64,000 nucleotides of DNA, taken from IMG/VR virus record IMGVR_UViG_3300044712_000810, positions 124,001-188,000 of that record; one strand, written 5' to 3'. Below are positions 40,787-48,186 of this stretch, piece after piece. The notes beneath the pieces were generated by a model. The model searched no databases and was not told the DNA's origin. It saw only the letters and a program-made list of their open reading frames with translations. Both the position numbers and the translations under genes were made by a program. Position 1 is the first letter of the stretch. Each line of letters begins with the position of its first letter. Origin of the DNA: a virus.

Positions 40787-41692
40787 TTCATTTCTATTAA
40801 AACTTTGTAATTCAGTTCTTGATACTTCCATTGCTTTAAGACCTAATACTGATAAACTCTTAACCGGTATAAATCCGCCTGATATTTTATTTGGTGCCAA
40901 GTCAATATTGACTCGACCTGGAACACGTTTATGTGCTATTGAATACTTCTTAAGCATATCAGGAGTATTAATCATATACATTAATTTGTCTTTAATTTCA
41001 TTTATTCTCATTTGTTTCTTAAACAGAATTTGAATATGAAATCCAGTTTTACCAGTGAATACAATACGTGCAGATTCAACATCCGAATACTTTATTACAT
41101 AATCATAAATATCTTCGGCTGCTTTCTTATTATTTTCAAAGTTATCACTATCAATGTCCAAAAGTCCAAACCATTCACGTTCACCCATTTCACAATGAAT
41201 ACTTAGGGTTCGGCCGGAGATCTTATTTTCGTAGTTTGAACTGTTAAGTTTTATATATCCTGATGGTGATTCAGAATCTTTTCGTTTAACAATTGTTGAA
41301 TTCAATTCAGGAACTATAAAAAATATTAAGTTTCTATTATTGGTTTCATCAATTATTTCTTTTTTGTGTTTCATATAATAATCATGAACATCTTTTTGAG
41401 TCAAACCAGATGGATAAAATTCATTTTTAACTATTACAGTATCTGGATTTTCTAATTGTTTTGTTTGTGGTAATATTTCTTGTATTCTTCCTACTTGCCC
41501 ATCTTCTAATCTTACTTTAATACCACGTGTATGTTGTGATTTGCTTGTGAGAATATCTTTAACTATGCCGGTTGTTAATTTACCTGTAGGTTGATCTTTC
41601 TTTAATACTATATTTACTTTAATACCAGGCTTAATATTCGCTCTATAAAAATTATCGCTTTCGAACATGTTTGTCATACATAGTGAAAACAT
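40772..41692 (-). CDS. YwbE-like domain fused to a LigD-polymerase/primase-like domain
   Basis: A 306-residue protein. Residues about 18-73 match the YwbE family closely in pattern: IKPGIKVNIVLKKDQPTGKL, then a segment ending IKVRLEDGQVGRIQEI. Residues about 90-280 look like an archaeo-eukaryotic primase of the LigD polymerase type: YPSGLTQKDVHDYYMKHKK at the start, LLDIDSD (D179, D181) as catalytic pair, FTGKTGFHIQI (His219) and RVNIDLAPN (D264) as third acid. It could fill DNA gaps or synthesise short primers. The N-terminus MFSLCMTNMFE has only weak similarity to the leader set. GGAG lies nine bases before the ATG. Late strand. Confidence 0.78.
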   Translation of the reverse strand: MFSLCMTNMFESDNFYRANIKPGIKVNIVLKKDQPTGKLTTGIVKDILTSKSQHTRGIKVRLEDGQVGRIQEILPQTKQLENPDTVIVKNEFYPSGLTQKDVHDYYMKHKKEIIDETNNRNLIFFIVPELNSTIVKRKDSESPSGYIKLNSSNYENKISGRTLSIHCEMGEREWFGLLDIDSDNFENNKKAAEDIYDYVIKYSDVESARIVFTGKTGFHIQILFKKQMRINEIKDKLMYMINTPDMLKKYSIAHKRVPGRVNIDLAPNKISGGFIPVKSLSVLGLKAMEVSRTELQSFNRNEAKIK

Positions 41693-41711
41693 TGAATATT
41701 CTCCATTTTGA

Positions 41712-41720
41712 TATAGAAAT
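41712..41720 (+). promoter_or_regulatory. Early-type TATAGAAAT motif
   Basis: TATAGAAAT followed by AAGGAGG. A 12-codon leader frame begins at GTG 41745 and ends at 41783, inside the start of the 41773 gene, which suggests coupled translation. Confidence 0.75.
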
Positions 41721-41772
41721 TTTATTTATGAAGGAGGTAAAATTGTGCAACAAAAACTAGGGGTGGTGCCCT

Positions 41773-41895
41773 ATGTTAGTTGAACGTTTTTACGCGGGAG
41801 AGAAATCAGTGAGTAAATGTTGGATTCTAATATTTGTCATTTTGGCACTGATCTCATTTCAAGATGCATGGTTATTGAAACTTATATTCCATTAA
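41773..41895 (+). CDS. Small membrane protein behind a leader frame
   Basis: A 40-residue protein with one TM segment (CWILIFVILALISFQDAWLL). The ATG at 41773 is within a short upstream frame that has the better RBS (AGGAGG at 41733-41738), so translation may depend on reading the leader. Confidence 0.55.
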   Translation: MLVERFYAGEKSVSKCWILIFVILALISFQDAWLLKLIFH

Positions 41896-41916
41896 CGCCA
41901 TATTAAAAATATATTA

Positions 41917-41946
41917 CGGAGATGCATGGGCGTCTCCGTTTATTTA
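41917..41946. terminator. Bidirectional terminator
   Basis: ACGGAGA, a 10-base loop, TCTCCGT, then TTATTTATATG; it separates convergent genes. Confidence 0.8.
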
Positions 41947-42141
41947 TATGTTTCCACACATTCTTTTAAATGTGTCACATTCGGCTTTACTTAAGAAACA
42001 ACACGGTGTTGACATGAACCATTTTCGACCAGGACAATAAAATTTATTTAAATATGGGAAATTACAACATTCTGTTATTAACTTTATTTTTTTATTTCCA
42101 AAGATAATATGTTCATTCGTCTCTTGTATTTCCCACAACAT
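41944..42141 (-). CDS. Small Cys-rich protein
   Basis: A 65-residue protein. Cys pairs (LITECCNF, STPCCFLSK) and single Cys (FYCPGRKW, RMCGNI) suggest metal binding. AGGA lies upstream of the ATG at 42141. It overlaps the end of the previous gene by 29 bases. Confidence 0.62.
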   Translation of the reverse strand: MLWEIQETNEHIIFGNKKIKLITECCNFPYLNKFYCPGRKWFMSTPCCFLSKAECDTFKRMCGNI

Positions 42142-42301
42142 ATGAATTCGTCCTAAGTATTTTATACACACGTTTAGTTCTTAATAAAGCGGCTCTCTCA
42201 ATTTTTTCTTCATCCCAATCTGGATGTTCTTCTGAAACTTTTTTATGTATTTTATTAAATAAAGTTTCAAAGATTTCTTTTTCGGTTATTTTATCTTCCA
42301 T
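42113..42301 (-). CDS. Small helical protein
   Basis: A 62-residue protein. The ATG at 42301 has GGAGG seven bases upstream. Two charged helices (ITEKEIFETLFNKIHKKVSE, EEKIERAALLRTKRVYKIL). Function unknown. Late strand. Confidence 0.65.
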   Translation of the reverse strand: MEDKITEKEIFETLFNKIHKKVSEEHPDWDEEKIERAALLRTKRVYKILRTNSYVVGNTRDE

Positions 42302-42347
42302 AATAACCTCCATATATAATGTTATATTTTAATAATTTGGTTATTTA

Positions 42348-42356
42348 TATAGAAAT
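42348..42356 (+). promoter_or_regulatory. Early-type TATAGAAAT motif
   Basis: TATAGAAAT 30 bases upstream of the 42387 ATG with AAGGAGG between. It heads the first small-paralogue operon. Confidence 0.82.
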
Positions 42357-42386
42357 AGTCAATTAAAACAGTCCAAGGAGGACGTT

Positions 42387-42566
42387 ATGATTCATACGTT
42401 AATTGATAATATTGAAAAGGCATTCGCATCAATTCCAACCGCAGCAGCCGATAAAGATTTATTGGATGACTATGAACTTTTACTTGATATGCAAATTGGT
42501 ATCGTTGAAAAAGACGATATTGTTATTTATGCAATAAAGGAAAAGTTCCATGCCAATTACAATTAA
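42387..42566 (+). CDS. Small early protein
   Basis: A 59-residue acidic, helical protein (DKDLLDDYELLLDMQIGIVE). Its end overlaps the next start by 17 bases. Confidence 0.7.
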   Translation: MIHTLIDNIEKAFASIPTAAADKDLLDDYELLLDMQIGIVEKDDIVIYAIKEKFHANYN

Positions 42567-42942
42567 TGCCAAATTTAAACCTGGTCAAAAAGTAAGAATT
42601 AATCTTGGTGAAGATGGATCTTTTGTTGCAACCATTGATGGTGTAGCAATAAACAAAGATCGTATATTCTATTGCGTATCTGCCGGTGGCATACGATTAT
42701 ATACAATTGAAGAAAAAGTCATTGAAGATCTTTATTTTGGTGACAATAATAAAATGATAAGTCAGATCTTCGAGCACATTGCATTTGATTGGACATTTGA
42801 CGATGTTCCCCGTATAATGGGTAAAGAAAATATTGATATTGCCCAACGCTTATATGAATTTCAAGATATTATGACAGTTCGTGAGTTAACAGAAGAAGAA
42901 CAACATGAACTTAATAGATTATATTTGGAATACGCTTGTTAA
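42550..42942 (+). CDS. Hypothetical early protein
   Basis: A 130-residue protein. The first 60 residues look like a small beta-barrel (FKPGQKVRINLGEDGSFVA, IFYCVSAGGIRLYTIEE); the C-terminal half is helical. No family recognised. Confidence 0.72.
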   Translation: MPITINAKFKPGQKVRINLGEDGSFVATIDGVAINKDRIFYCVSAGGIRLYTIEEKVIEDLYFGDNNKMISQIFEHIAFDWTFDDVPRIMGKENIDIAQRLYEFQDIMTVRELTEEEQHELNRLYLEYAC

Positions 42943-43270
42943 TGATTGGTCATTTTTTGTAATATATTTTATAGTAAGTATAATTGCAAGAATTATAGGA
43001 TCATTTGTATTTGAATTTAACACATCATTATATAATTTGCGTAAATTTTTAATGAATATTAAATGTATCATCAATCCACAATTTAAAGAAATGGTTGATT
43101 TAGTTGAAACTATTCTTAAATTTATACGTAATTATGAATATCATGATGATAATGATAAAAGGTCAATACATTATAAAGTCCGACAAATACGATATGATTT
43201 ACTAGCATATCGAGAATATACTGAAGAAGATAAATTATTTCTTCAGAAACTACTACTGGAGTTGCTATGA
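42905..43270 (+). CDS. Membrane protein with family C-terminal helix
   Basis: A 121-residue protein. A hydrophobic segment (FFVIYFIVSIIARIIGSF) lies near the N-terminus. The C-terminus YTEEDKLFLQKLLLELL matches the C-terminal helix of the expanded small-protein family at 58-63.6 kb. The only in-frame ATG near the start lies inside the preceding gene (38-base overlap). Confidence 0.65.
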   Translation: MNLIDYIWNTLVNDWSFFVIYFIVSIIARIIGSFVFEFNTSLYNLRKFLMNIKCIINPQFKEMVDLVETILKFIRNYEYHDDNDKRSIHYKVRQIRYDLLAYREYTEEDKLFLQKLLLELL

Positions 43271-43473
43271 AAAAAATCAAAAGACTTAATAGTAATGCAA
43301 ATAGAAAAGAATTATCTTCAATTTTAGATTTATTTAATATCTCTATTGTTAGATATATGACGATCGATGATCTTCGTGAATTACGTAGACTTGATCATGT
43401 TGTAAATAAATTTAAATTTGTATCGTATATAAATGTAATAGCAGGACAAAAACTTCTTACGAGATGTTTATGA
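43267..43473 (+). CDS. Small protein of the expanded family (divergent)
   Basis: A 68-residue basic protein coupled to its neighbours by 4-base (ATGA) and 10-base overlaps. The end (VIAGQKLLTRCL) is a divergent form of the family helix Q-K-x-L-L-x-x-L. Confidence 0.65.
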   Translation: MKKIKRLNSNANRKELSSILDLFNISIVRYMTIDDLRELRRLDHVVNKFKFVSYINVIAGQKLLTRCL

Positions 43474-43667
43474 CAATATTCTTTAATCCTGAAGATGATA
43501 AAGAAATATATTCACAAGTTGTTGGATTGTTATATCCAATGTTATATTATCGTGATCATATGACGGATGAAGATTCTCAAATGTGTTATGATTTAGCTGC
43601 TCATCGTTGGTTACAAACTGAAGAAGATTTGTTAACCGCCCAAAAGTTGGTTATAAAGTATATATGA
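43464..43667 (+). CDS. Small protein of the expanded family
   Basis: A 67-residue protein ending TEEDLLTAQKLVIKYI. The stop overlaps the next ATG (ATGA), so it is translationally coupled. Confidence 0.68.
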   Translation: MFMTIFFNPEDDKEIYSQVVGLLYPMLYYRDHMTDEDSQMCYDLAAHRWLQTEEDLLTAQKLVIKYI

Positions 43668-43834
43668 CTAGACGAGAACAATTTCGGGCACTTATATTTG
43701 AAATAGAGAAAATAAAATCAACATTGTCTACTGAAGATCAAATTTGGTTTAATCGATTTCGGTGGACAAGACGCCATCGACTTCTCAATTCACATTTAGT
43801 TAAACTCCAAAAATTACTTATAAAGTATATATGA
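43664..43834 (+). CDS. Small protein of the expanded family
   Basis: A 56-residue, strongly basic protein ending SHLVKLQKLLIKYI. Starts and ends in the sequence AAGTATATATGAC, repeated at both borders; ATGA overlaps on each side. Basic middle (RFRWTRRHRLL). Confidence 0.68.
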   Translation: MTRREQFRALIFEIEKIKSTLSTEDQIWFNRFRWTRRHRLLNSHLVKLQKLLIKYI

Positions 43835-44025
43835 CAAACCGAGAACAGCTTCGAGTATTAAGAGATGAATTATATAAGATATATAAACAAATGGATGATA
43901 AAGATAAAAATACTTTTGATGATCTTGATCGGTTATTTCCATATATATGGTTAACTGGTCAACTTCCTAAAGTTAGAAAAGAACATATAATCAAAGCTCA
44001 AAAAATACTTATAAAGCATATTTAG
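43831..44025 (+). CDS. Small protein of the expanded family
   Basis: A 64-residue protein (MTNREQLRVLRDELYKIYK) ending EHIIKAQKILIKHI. The N-terminus MTNREQL also starts the minus-strand member at 62325, so this copy and that one share both ends. Its 3' end overlaps the convergent nuclease gene by 17 bases. Confidence 0.7.
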   Translation: MTNREQLRVLRDELYKIYKQMDDKDKNTFDDLDRLFPYIWLTGQLPKVRKEHIIKAQKILIKHI

Positions 44026-44380
44026 TTAGTATTTCATCAACTTTGTTAATATCTTTAATATTAATTTCAAGAAGCGCAATGTTGTTATTAAGACAATAAG
44101 CGCGCTTAATTTCATCACGCATTTTAGTAGTTTCATGAACTCGTTTAGCCTTTGCATATTTGTTAACAGGTTTAAAATGGTGTTGTCCTTGAAATTCGAT
44201 AAGTAGATTCTTTTCTGGAATATAGAAATCGAATCTTAATGGATTACCATTTTCACTTAATAAATCTGGAAATGTTTTCTCTTTAGTATATTCAATATTA
44301 TTCAATTCAAGAAAACATCCGACTGCAAATTCGCCTTTACTAGCACGTTTACCGTTTAAGAAATATCGTTTCTTACGCAT
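44009..44380 (-). CDS. Vsr/PD-(D/E)XK-type endonuclease, homing-like
   Basis: A 123-residue protein. RFDFYIPEKNLLIEFQGQHHF followed by ETTKMRDEIKRAYC matches the restriction-endonuclease-like fold used by Vsr and by EDxHD/I-Bth0305I-type phage homing enzymes. The N-terminus (GKRASKGEFAVGCFLELNN) is the usual DNA-contact start. It sits alone, antisense, within an array of duplicated small genes, as expected of a mobile homing gene. No intron is needed for free-standing homing. Confidence 0.8.
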   Translation of the reverse strand: MRKKRYFLNGKRASKGEFAVGCFLELNNIEYTKEKTFPDLLSENGNPLRFDFYIPEKNLLIEFQGQHHFKPVNKYAKAKRVHETTKMRDEIKRAYCLNNNIALLEINIKDINKVDEILTKYAL

Positions 44381-44399
44381 TGTTACTCCTGGAGGATTA

Positions 44400-44648
44400 A
44401 TGACACAATATGATATATTGGTTGGTCATTGTCAAGACATATATAAACTATATATAATTCATTGTAAACATTTACAAAAGTTAAGTAAGAATCCAGATAA
44501 TTTCATTCCACCCGATTATATACTTAAATATTTATTACGGGCATTATTACTCGTAAGTAATAAAACATTATCAGATTATACCCAAAGAATTAATTTCGCA
44601 ATTAAAACTAAGATAGAACTTCAAAAAATAGTGATACCAGAGTTATGA
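44400..44648 (+). CDS. Small protein of the expanded family (divergent)
   Basis: An 82-residue helical protein ending IKTKIELQKIVIPEL. GGAGG lies upstream; the end overlaps the next ATG by 4 bases. Confidence 0.68.
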   Translation: MTQYDILVGHCQDIYKLYIIHCKHLQKLSKNPDNFIPPDYILKYLLRALLLVSNKTLSDYTQRINFAIKTKIELQKIVIPEL

Positions 44649-44902
44649 ATATAAGCGATCACATGATAAATGCATTCAGATTAACATTTGCTACATATTT
44701 ACAACTATGGTCATCATGTGAAGAAATCGTTTATAAAGATATTAATGATCATTGTGAATTGATATTAGATTATCAATCACCAGATGAATTCAAACGCCAA
44801 TATTTAGTTCAATGTAAAAATGATGTTGATGTTCAATTATTAATAAATGATATACAACATGAATTGCAAAAAATACAAAAATTTGCAATAATAAAACTAT
44901 GA
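44645..44902 (+). CDS. Small protein of the expanded family (divergent)
   Basis: An 85-residue helical protein ending NDIQHELQKIQKFAIIKL. Last gene of the operon before the terminator. Confidence 0.68.
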   Translation: MNISDHMINAFRLTFATYLQLWSSCEEIVYKDINDHCELILDYQSPDEFKRQYLVQCKNDVDVQLLINDIQHELQKIQKFAIIKL

Positions 44903-44903
44903 G

Positions 44904-44936
44904 TTGGGGAGGATATACCTCCCCAATTTTTTATTA
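44904..44936. terminator. Bidirectional terminator
   Basis: TTGGGGAGG-ATATA-CCTCCCCAA followed by TTTTTTATT. Confidence 0.9.
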
Positions 44937-45218
44937 TAAACCTAATCTTCTTTTAACTAATTCATTTGTCATTTCACGTGCTGTGCCTGATTTAACTGGT
45001 GGAATTTCACGGACATTACGCGGTGTTCCATCTTCATGTGTTGTGACTGCCTTTTCAGAACCTCCGGGCATTCCAACTAATTTACTTAAATCGCCCGATA
45101 CTCTTTCTGTACCATCAAACTTGTCTTTAGCAGCTTTTGCCGCATTTTTAAGTACTCCACCAACAGTACCCATAGTGTCATCATCAATTTGTTCGATGAT
45201 TTTGATAATACTTAACAT
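44934..45218 (-). CDS. Protein with capsid-targeting-like leader
   Basis: A 94-residue protein beginning MLSIIKIIEQ (I-I-E). The body is basic with Gly-rich turns (GGVLKNAAKAAKDKF, GMPGGSEKAVTTHEDG) and no known family. Alone on the late strand between two early operons, as expected for a virion-packaged protein. Confidence 0.72.
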   Translation of the reverse strand: MLSIIKIIEQIDDDTMGTVGGVLKNAAKAAKDKFDGTERVSGDLSKLVGMPGGSEKAVTTHEDGTPRNVREIPPVKSGTAREMTNELVKRRLGL

Positions 45219-45249
45219 GACATCCCCATTTTAATATTTAAAGGTTTAA

Positions 45250-45258
45250 TATAGAAAT
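45250..45258 (+). promoter_or_regulatory. Early-type TATAGAAAT motif
   Basis: TATAGAAAT 44 bases upstream of the 45303 ATG with AAAGGAG close to the start. Confidence 0.8.
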
Positions 45259-45302
45259 ATACAAACACAGCAGTTGTTAAACTTATAAAGAAAGGAGACA
45301 AA

Positions 45303-45497
45303 ATGACACTCGACGAAGCAATCGAGAAAGTGTCAAACAGAATCGAATTTAACAAGGCAAGAGGATACGATTGTGTACTCATATGGCATCCAGAAATTCC
45401 ATATGAACATAAAGCGAATATTATTAACCATTTTACAACTATGGGTATCACTTGTCTTGGTGGACCCAATAGCGTTAAGTTCATTTGGGAGGTCTAA
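45303..45497 (+). CDS. Small early protein
   Basis: A 64-residue alpha/beta protein (MTLDEAIEKVSNRIEF, VKFIWEV). Function unknown. The next gene starts at the following base. Confidence 0.7.
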   Translation: MTLDEAIEKVSNRIEFNKARGYDCVLIWHPEIPYEHKANIINHFTTMGITCLGGPNSVKFIWEV

Positions 45498-45791
45498 ATG
45501 CCACTTATGGTAGTCCCACAAACAATGGGAACAATTTCATCTGACAATGTCAATTTGTTGCATCATAATATTATATTGATTGGAAGATCAACCAGAGCAA
45601 AGTATGTTTTGGCCGGAGATCTTGACAATTCTATAATCAATATGATTCGACTCAGTGACATGTATTGTTTTAAAAAAATAAACAAAAAAGATTTGAATGT
45701 CGAATTGTGTGAAATGAATATTGATTATGAAATCTATGTTACTCGCAAGTTCAATGATGATCTTGTTGAATTTATTATGGAAAACTACTGA
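45498..45791 (+). CDS. Hypothetical early protein
   Basis: A 97-residue protein (NIILIGRSTRAKYVLAGDLD, YEIYVTRKFNDDLVEFIM). The C-terminal helix DDLVEFIMENY may be a remnant of the expanded family's end. No family recognised. Confidence 0.7.
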   Translation: MPLMVVPQTMGTISSDNVNLLHHNIILIGRSTRAKYVLAGDLDNSIINMIRLSDMYCFKKINKKDLNVELCEMNIDYEIYVTRKFNDDLVEFIMENY

Positions 45792-45840
45792 TCAAACAAT
45801 GTCGACTTGTTTGATTTAAACTAATCTCCGGAAATTAGTA

Positions 45841-45873
45841 AGTGGGGGAAGATATACTTCCCCCACTCATTTT
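45841..45873. terminator. Bidirectional terminator
   Basis: AGTGGGGGAAG-ATATA-CTTCCCCCACT followed by CATTTTTATT. Confidence 0.9.
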
Positions 45874-45878
45874 TATTG

Positions 45879-46550
45879 TTACAATATTTGATTTAATAAA
45901 TCTGCCCAGATTTTATATCCATCAGGATTCAAGTGAACACCTTCAAGTGATAATTCGGGTTTAAGTTCCCAACCATTTGTTAATATATTAATATACTGAA
46001 TCAATTTAATTCTATCACCATGAATAGTACTTAAATTGTTTTGAATAGTGGCTAAACCATTATTAATAATAGCTAACCATTCAGGAGTACGTCCACCAAT
46101 CATTGTTGGCACTAATGAATTACAAACTGGTAAGATTTGATTTAGTATTACACGACAATTTGGAATATTTAAGAATACGTTTGTAATATTTGTTATTTCA
46201 GGAAGTATTGCATTAATACTTGCTCTTGAATTCCATCCTAAGTTATTAGAACCAATACTCATAATTACTGTACTTGGTTGTAAAGCAACGAAGTATGGCA
46301 TAAGATCTACTACGCCATTTGTTAAGTCGCCTCCAATACCACGATTAATGGTAGGAACTTTTAGAAACTTTGCATTATCAGTTGGTCCTCCCCAAAGTTC
46401 TGCATGTGAATCACCAATTATAATAACACCATTCTGTGGAACGGATTCATTTGCAAATTGCACTTTGAGTTGATTATGGTGATCTGAAAGAGGAGGCATA
46501 CCAACATTTTTACCTTTACCGATATTTAAAGTAACTGATGAAAGATCCAT
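45879..46550 (-). CDS. SGNH/GDSL-type esterase
   Basis: A 223-residue hydrolase. The ATG at 46550 has AAGGAG seven bases upstream. Block I GVIIIGDSHAELWG (Ser48), block II NRGIGGD, block III MSIGSNNLGWN and block V LEGVHLNPDGYKIW (Asp/Glu-x-x-His) are all present. SGNH enzymes deacylate carbohydrates or lipids; in phages they are often tail-linked and remove O-acetyl groups from capsule or LPS. Late strand and no early motif support a virion role. Confidence 0.9.
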   Translation of the reverse strand: MDLSSVTLNIGKGKNVGMPPLSDHHNQLKVQFANESVPQNGVIIIGDSHAELWGGPTDNAKFLKVPTINRGIGGDLTNGVVDLMPYFVALQPSTVIMSIGSNNLGWNSRASINAILPEITNITNVFLNIPNCRVILNQILPVCNSLVPTMIGGRTPEWLAIINNGLATIQNNLSTIHGDRIKLIQYINILTNGWELKPELSLEGVHLNPDGYKIWADLLNQIL

Positions 46551-46588
46551 AAATAACTCCTTTAAAATTTTTACTTTTAAACATTTAA

Positions 46589-46597
46589 TATAGAAAT
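46589..46597 (+). promoter_or_regulatory. Early-type TATAGAAAT motif
   Basis: TATAGAAAT 22 bases upstream of the 46620 ATG with AAGGAGG between. Confidence 0.82.
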
Positions 46598-46619
46598 ATA
46601 AACATAACAAGGAGGCAAC

Positions 46620-46934
46620 ATGTGGACACAAAACGTTACAGTTGATTTTATAAGTAATAGACTTGTAAAAACAACTATTGAAACAGTTGAGGCACAACCT
46701 ACTGAAGTTAACTTTTCAGCAGCGTTGACTAACATGACAGATGTGTGTATTGAAACTACATCTGATCAAAAGTTTATAAAAGCTATCGACAATGGCAAAT
46801 ACGTCATTGTCGATTCACACGGCATCGTGTTGGACAGTGGTGATCATAAATCCACGTTGGAATATCTTGAAACAGCACGTAAAGATCCAACAACGACGAC
46901 GATTACCTTTTGTACAAGATTGCCAAATCACTAA
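46620..46934 (+). CDS. Hypothetical early protein
   Basis: A 104-residue beta-rich protein (MWTQNVTVDFISNRLVKT, KYVIVDSHGIVLDSGDHK). No family recognised. It is followed by a hairpin (AAACC...GGTTT around 46936-46966) without a strong T-run, so read-through to the next genes is likely. Confidence 0.7.
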   Translation: MWTQNVTVDFISNRLVKTTIETVEAQPTEVNFSAALTNMTDVCIETTSDQKFIKAIDNGKYVIVDSHGIVLDSGDHKSTLEYLETARKDPTTTTITFCTRLPNH

Positions 46935-47021
46935 AAACCATTCTACTATCGTAGTATAAGGTTTTTAAAAGTGACCGAAAGTCCCAAAGGGGATTAACAA
47001 AAATACGAATGGAGGACGAAA

Positions 47022-47354
47022 GTGAACAAGACTTTTCGTATGGTTTTGATCGCAATTGGCATAGTTATCGCACAGTTAACTGTGATCGTCGGGTCATATC
47101 AAATGGGTTCCGCAATGCGGCATCAGTTGATATATAATGAGGCCGTCGATTACGATGATTGGCGTACACAACATGCTGTGTCTTTCATCAATATCGCACT
47201 TAAAGATTTTCCTCAGCTTGCTTGTGTATTTAAAGATAAACAAGCAATAACATACCCATCGATTATTGAGTTTTATAAGGCTCTTGAAAAAGAACGTTTG
47301 TTGATGGTTGATAAAAAGATTAAAGACCTTAACTGTAATCAAGGAGGCAACTGA
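47022..47354 (+). CDS. Membrane protein, paralogue of next gene
   Basis: A 110-residue protein with a GTG start and GGAGG nine bases upstream. One N-terminal TM segment (MVLIAIGIVIAQLTVIVG) then a soluble domain (ALKDFPQLACVFKDKQAITY, IKDLNCNQ). The following gene has the same plan (TM, then YPEFKCILVNNEN and a terminal Cys), so the two are duplicates. Confidence 0.72.
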   Translation: MNKTFRMVLIAIGIVIAQLTVIVGSYQMGSAMRHQLIYNEAVDYDDWRTQHAVSFINIALKDFPQLACVFKDKQAITYPSIIEFYKALEKERLLMVDKKIKDLNCNQGGN

Positions 47355-47776
47355 TGGGAGATGATGGACCGATCGAATTGAAAAAGGAAGACAATAAAAG
47401 TAAGTTTGGAATAGCAACCAAACTTGCGATTGCTGTCCTGATTTTCGGCATCTTGTATGCTATTGTCTATGTGTCTAAGGCACGTGGATATAATATCGGA
47501 TACGCCGAAGGTTATGCAGCAATTAAGAAAGAAGCAATTAAACCCGATGTTAGACAATACACATCGGAGAATGATAAAGAGATTTCTGGAGTAGAGTATT
47601 CACTGCTCCAGTATAAACTGGATCGATATCCAGAGTTTAAGTGTATTCTCGTCAATAACGAAAATCCTGGCATCATCACGAAAAAGATGTACCGGCAATA
47701 CGAAGATGCAATCCGTGATAAAGAAGCGGATGTATTAAGACAAAAACTTGAAAGAATCAAAACTGACTGCCCTTAG
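47354..47776 (+). CDS. Membrane protein, paralogue of previous gene
   Basis: A 140-residue protein overlapping the previous stop by one base. TM segment at about 22-42 (IATKLAIAVLIFGILYAIVYV), then a charged soluble domain with two Cys (FKCILVNN, IKTDCP) that could form a disulphide outside the cytoplasm. Function unknown. Confidence 0.72.
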   Translation: MGDDGPIELKKEDNKSKFGIATKLAIAVLIFGILYAIVYVSKARGYNIGYAEGYAAIKKEAIKPDVRQYTSENDKEISGVEYSLLQYKLDRYPEFKCILVNNENPGIITKKMYRQYEDAIRDKEADVLRQKLERIKTDCP

Positions 47777-47789
47777 TCAGATTACATAT

Positions 47790-47830
47790 TGGGTCATTAG
47801 TCGAAAGACTGGTGGCCCATTCTTTTTATT
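47790..47830 (+). terminator. Rho-independent terminator
   Basis: An imperfect stem around TGGG...AGTC-GAAA-GACT...CCCA followed by TTCTTTTTATTTT. Confidence 0.75.
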
Positions 47831-47843
47831 TTCTCATTTTTCA

Positions 47844-47852
47844 CATACAAAT
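47844..47852 (+). promoter_or_regulatory. Early-type motif, CATACAAAT variant
   Basis: CATACAAAT occupies the usual place 35 bases upstream of the 47887 ATG. It deviates at two positions from TATAGAAAT and may be weaker. Confidence 0.5.
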
Positions 47853-47886
47853 AATATAGTATACTAGACGATATGGAGGCAATACC

Positions 47887-48123
47887 ATGAGTACATTAAC
47901 ATTACCAAAATTGGGTGAGTTGGCTGAAGATCCACGTTGTGCATCGATTATAAGACTTATACACACTGCACAATGTGAAAAACATTACATTAATGGATTA
48001 TATGGTGGGCATAAACGACAGTCCGCCGATCATTATAAAATGTATAAAAGTCGCAAAAGAAGATTTGTTGAGTTGTGTACTAAAATTAATGACTTTCTGA
48101 CTCAAAATAATATTAAGATTTAA
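47887..48123 (+). CDS. Small early protein
   Basis: A 78-residue basic, helical protein (CASIIRLIHTAQCEKHYI, YKMYKSRKRRFVELCTKI). Function unknown. Single-gene unit. Confidence 0.7.
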   Translation: MSTLTLPKLGELAEDPRCASIIRLIHTAQCEKHYINGLYGGHKRQSADHYKMYKSRKRRFVELCTKINDFLTQNNIKI

Positions 48124-48136
48124 ATATTAGTATTTC

Positions 48137-48170
48137 ACAGGCTGAGAAATCGGCCTGTTTCTTTTTTTTT
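48137..48170 (+). terminator. Rho-independent terminator
   Basis: ACAGGC, a 10-base loop, GCCTGT, then TTCTTTTTTTTTATA. Confidence 0.88.
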
Positions 48171-48186
48171 ATATTCGGATTATATA

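Noticed and set aside
47094-47557. Minus-strand frames under the membrane-protein pair
   Set aside because: No RBS or early motif, and the plus-strand frames have clear coding features.
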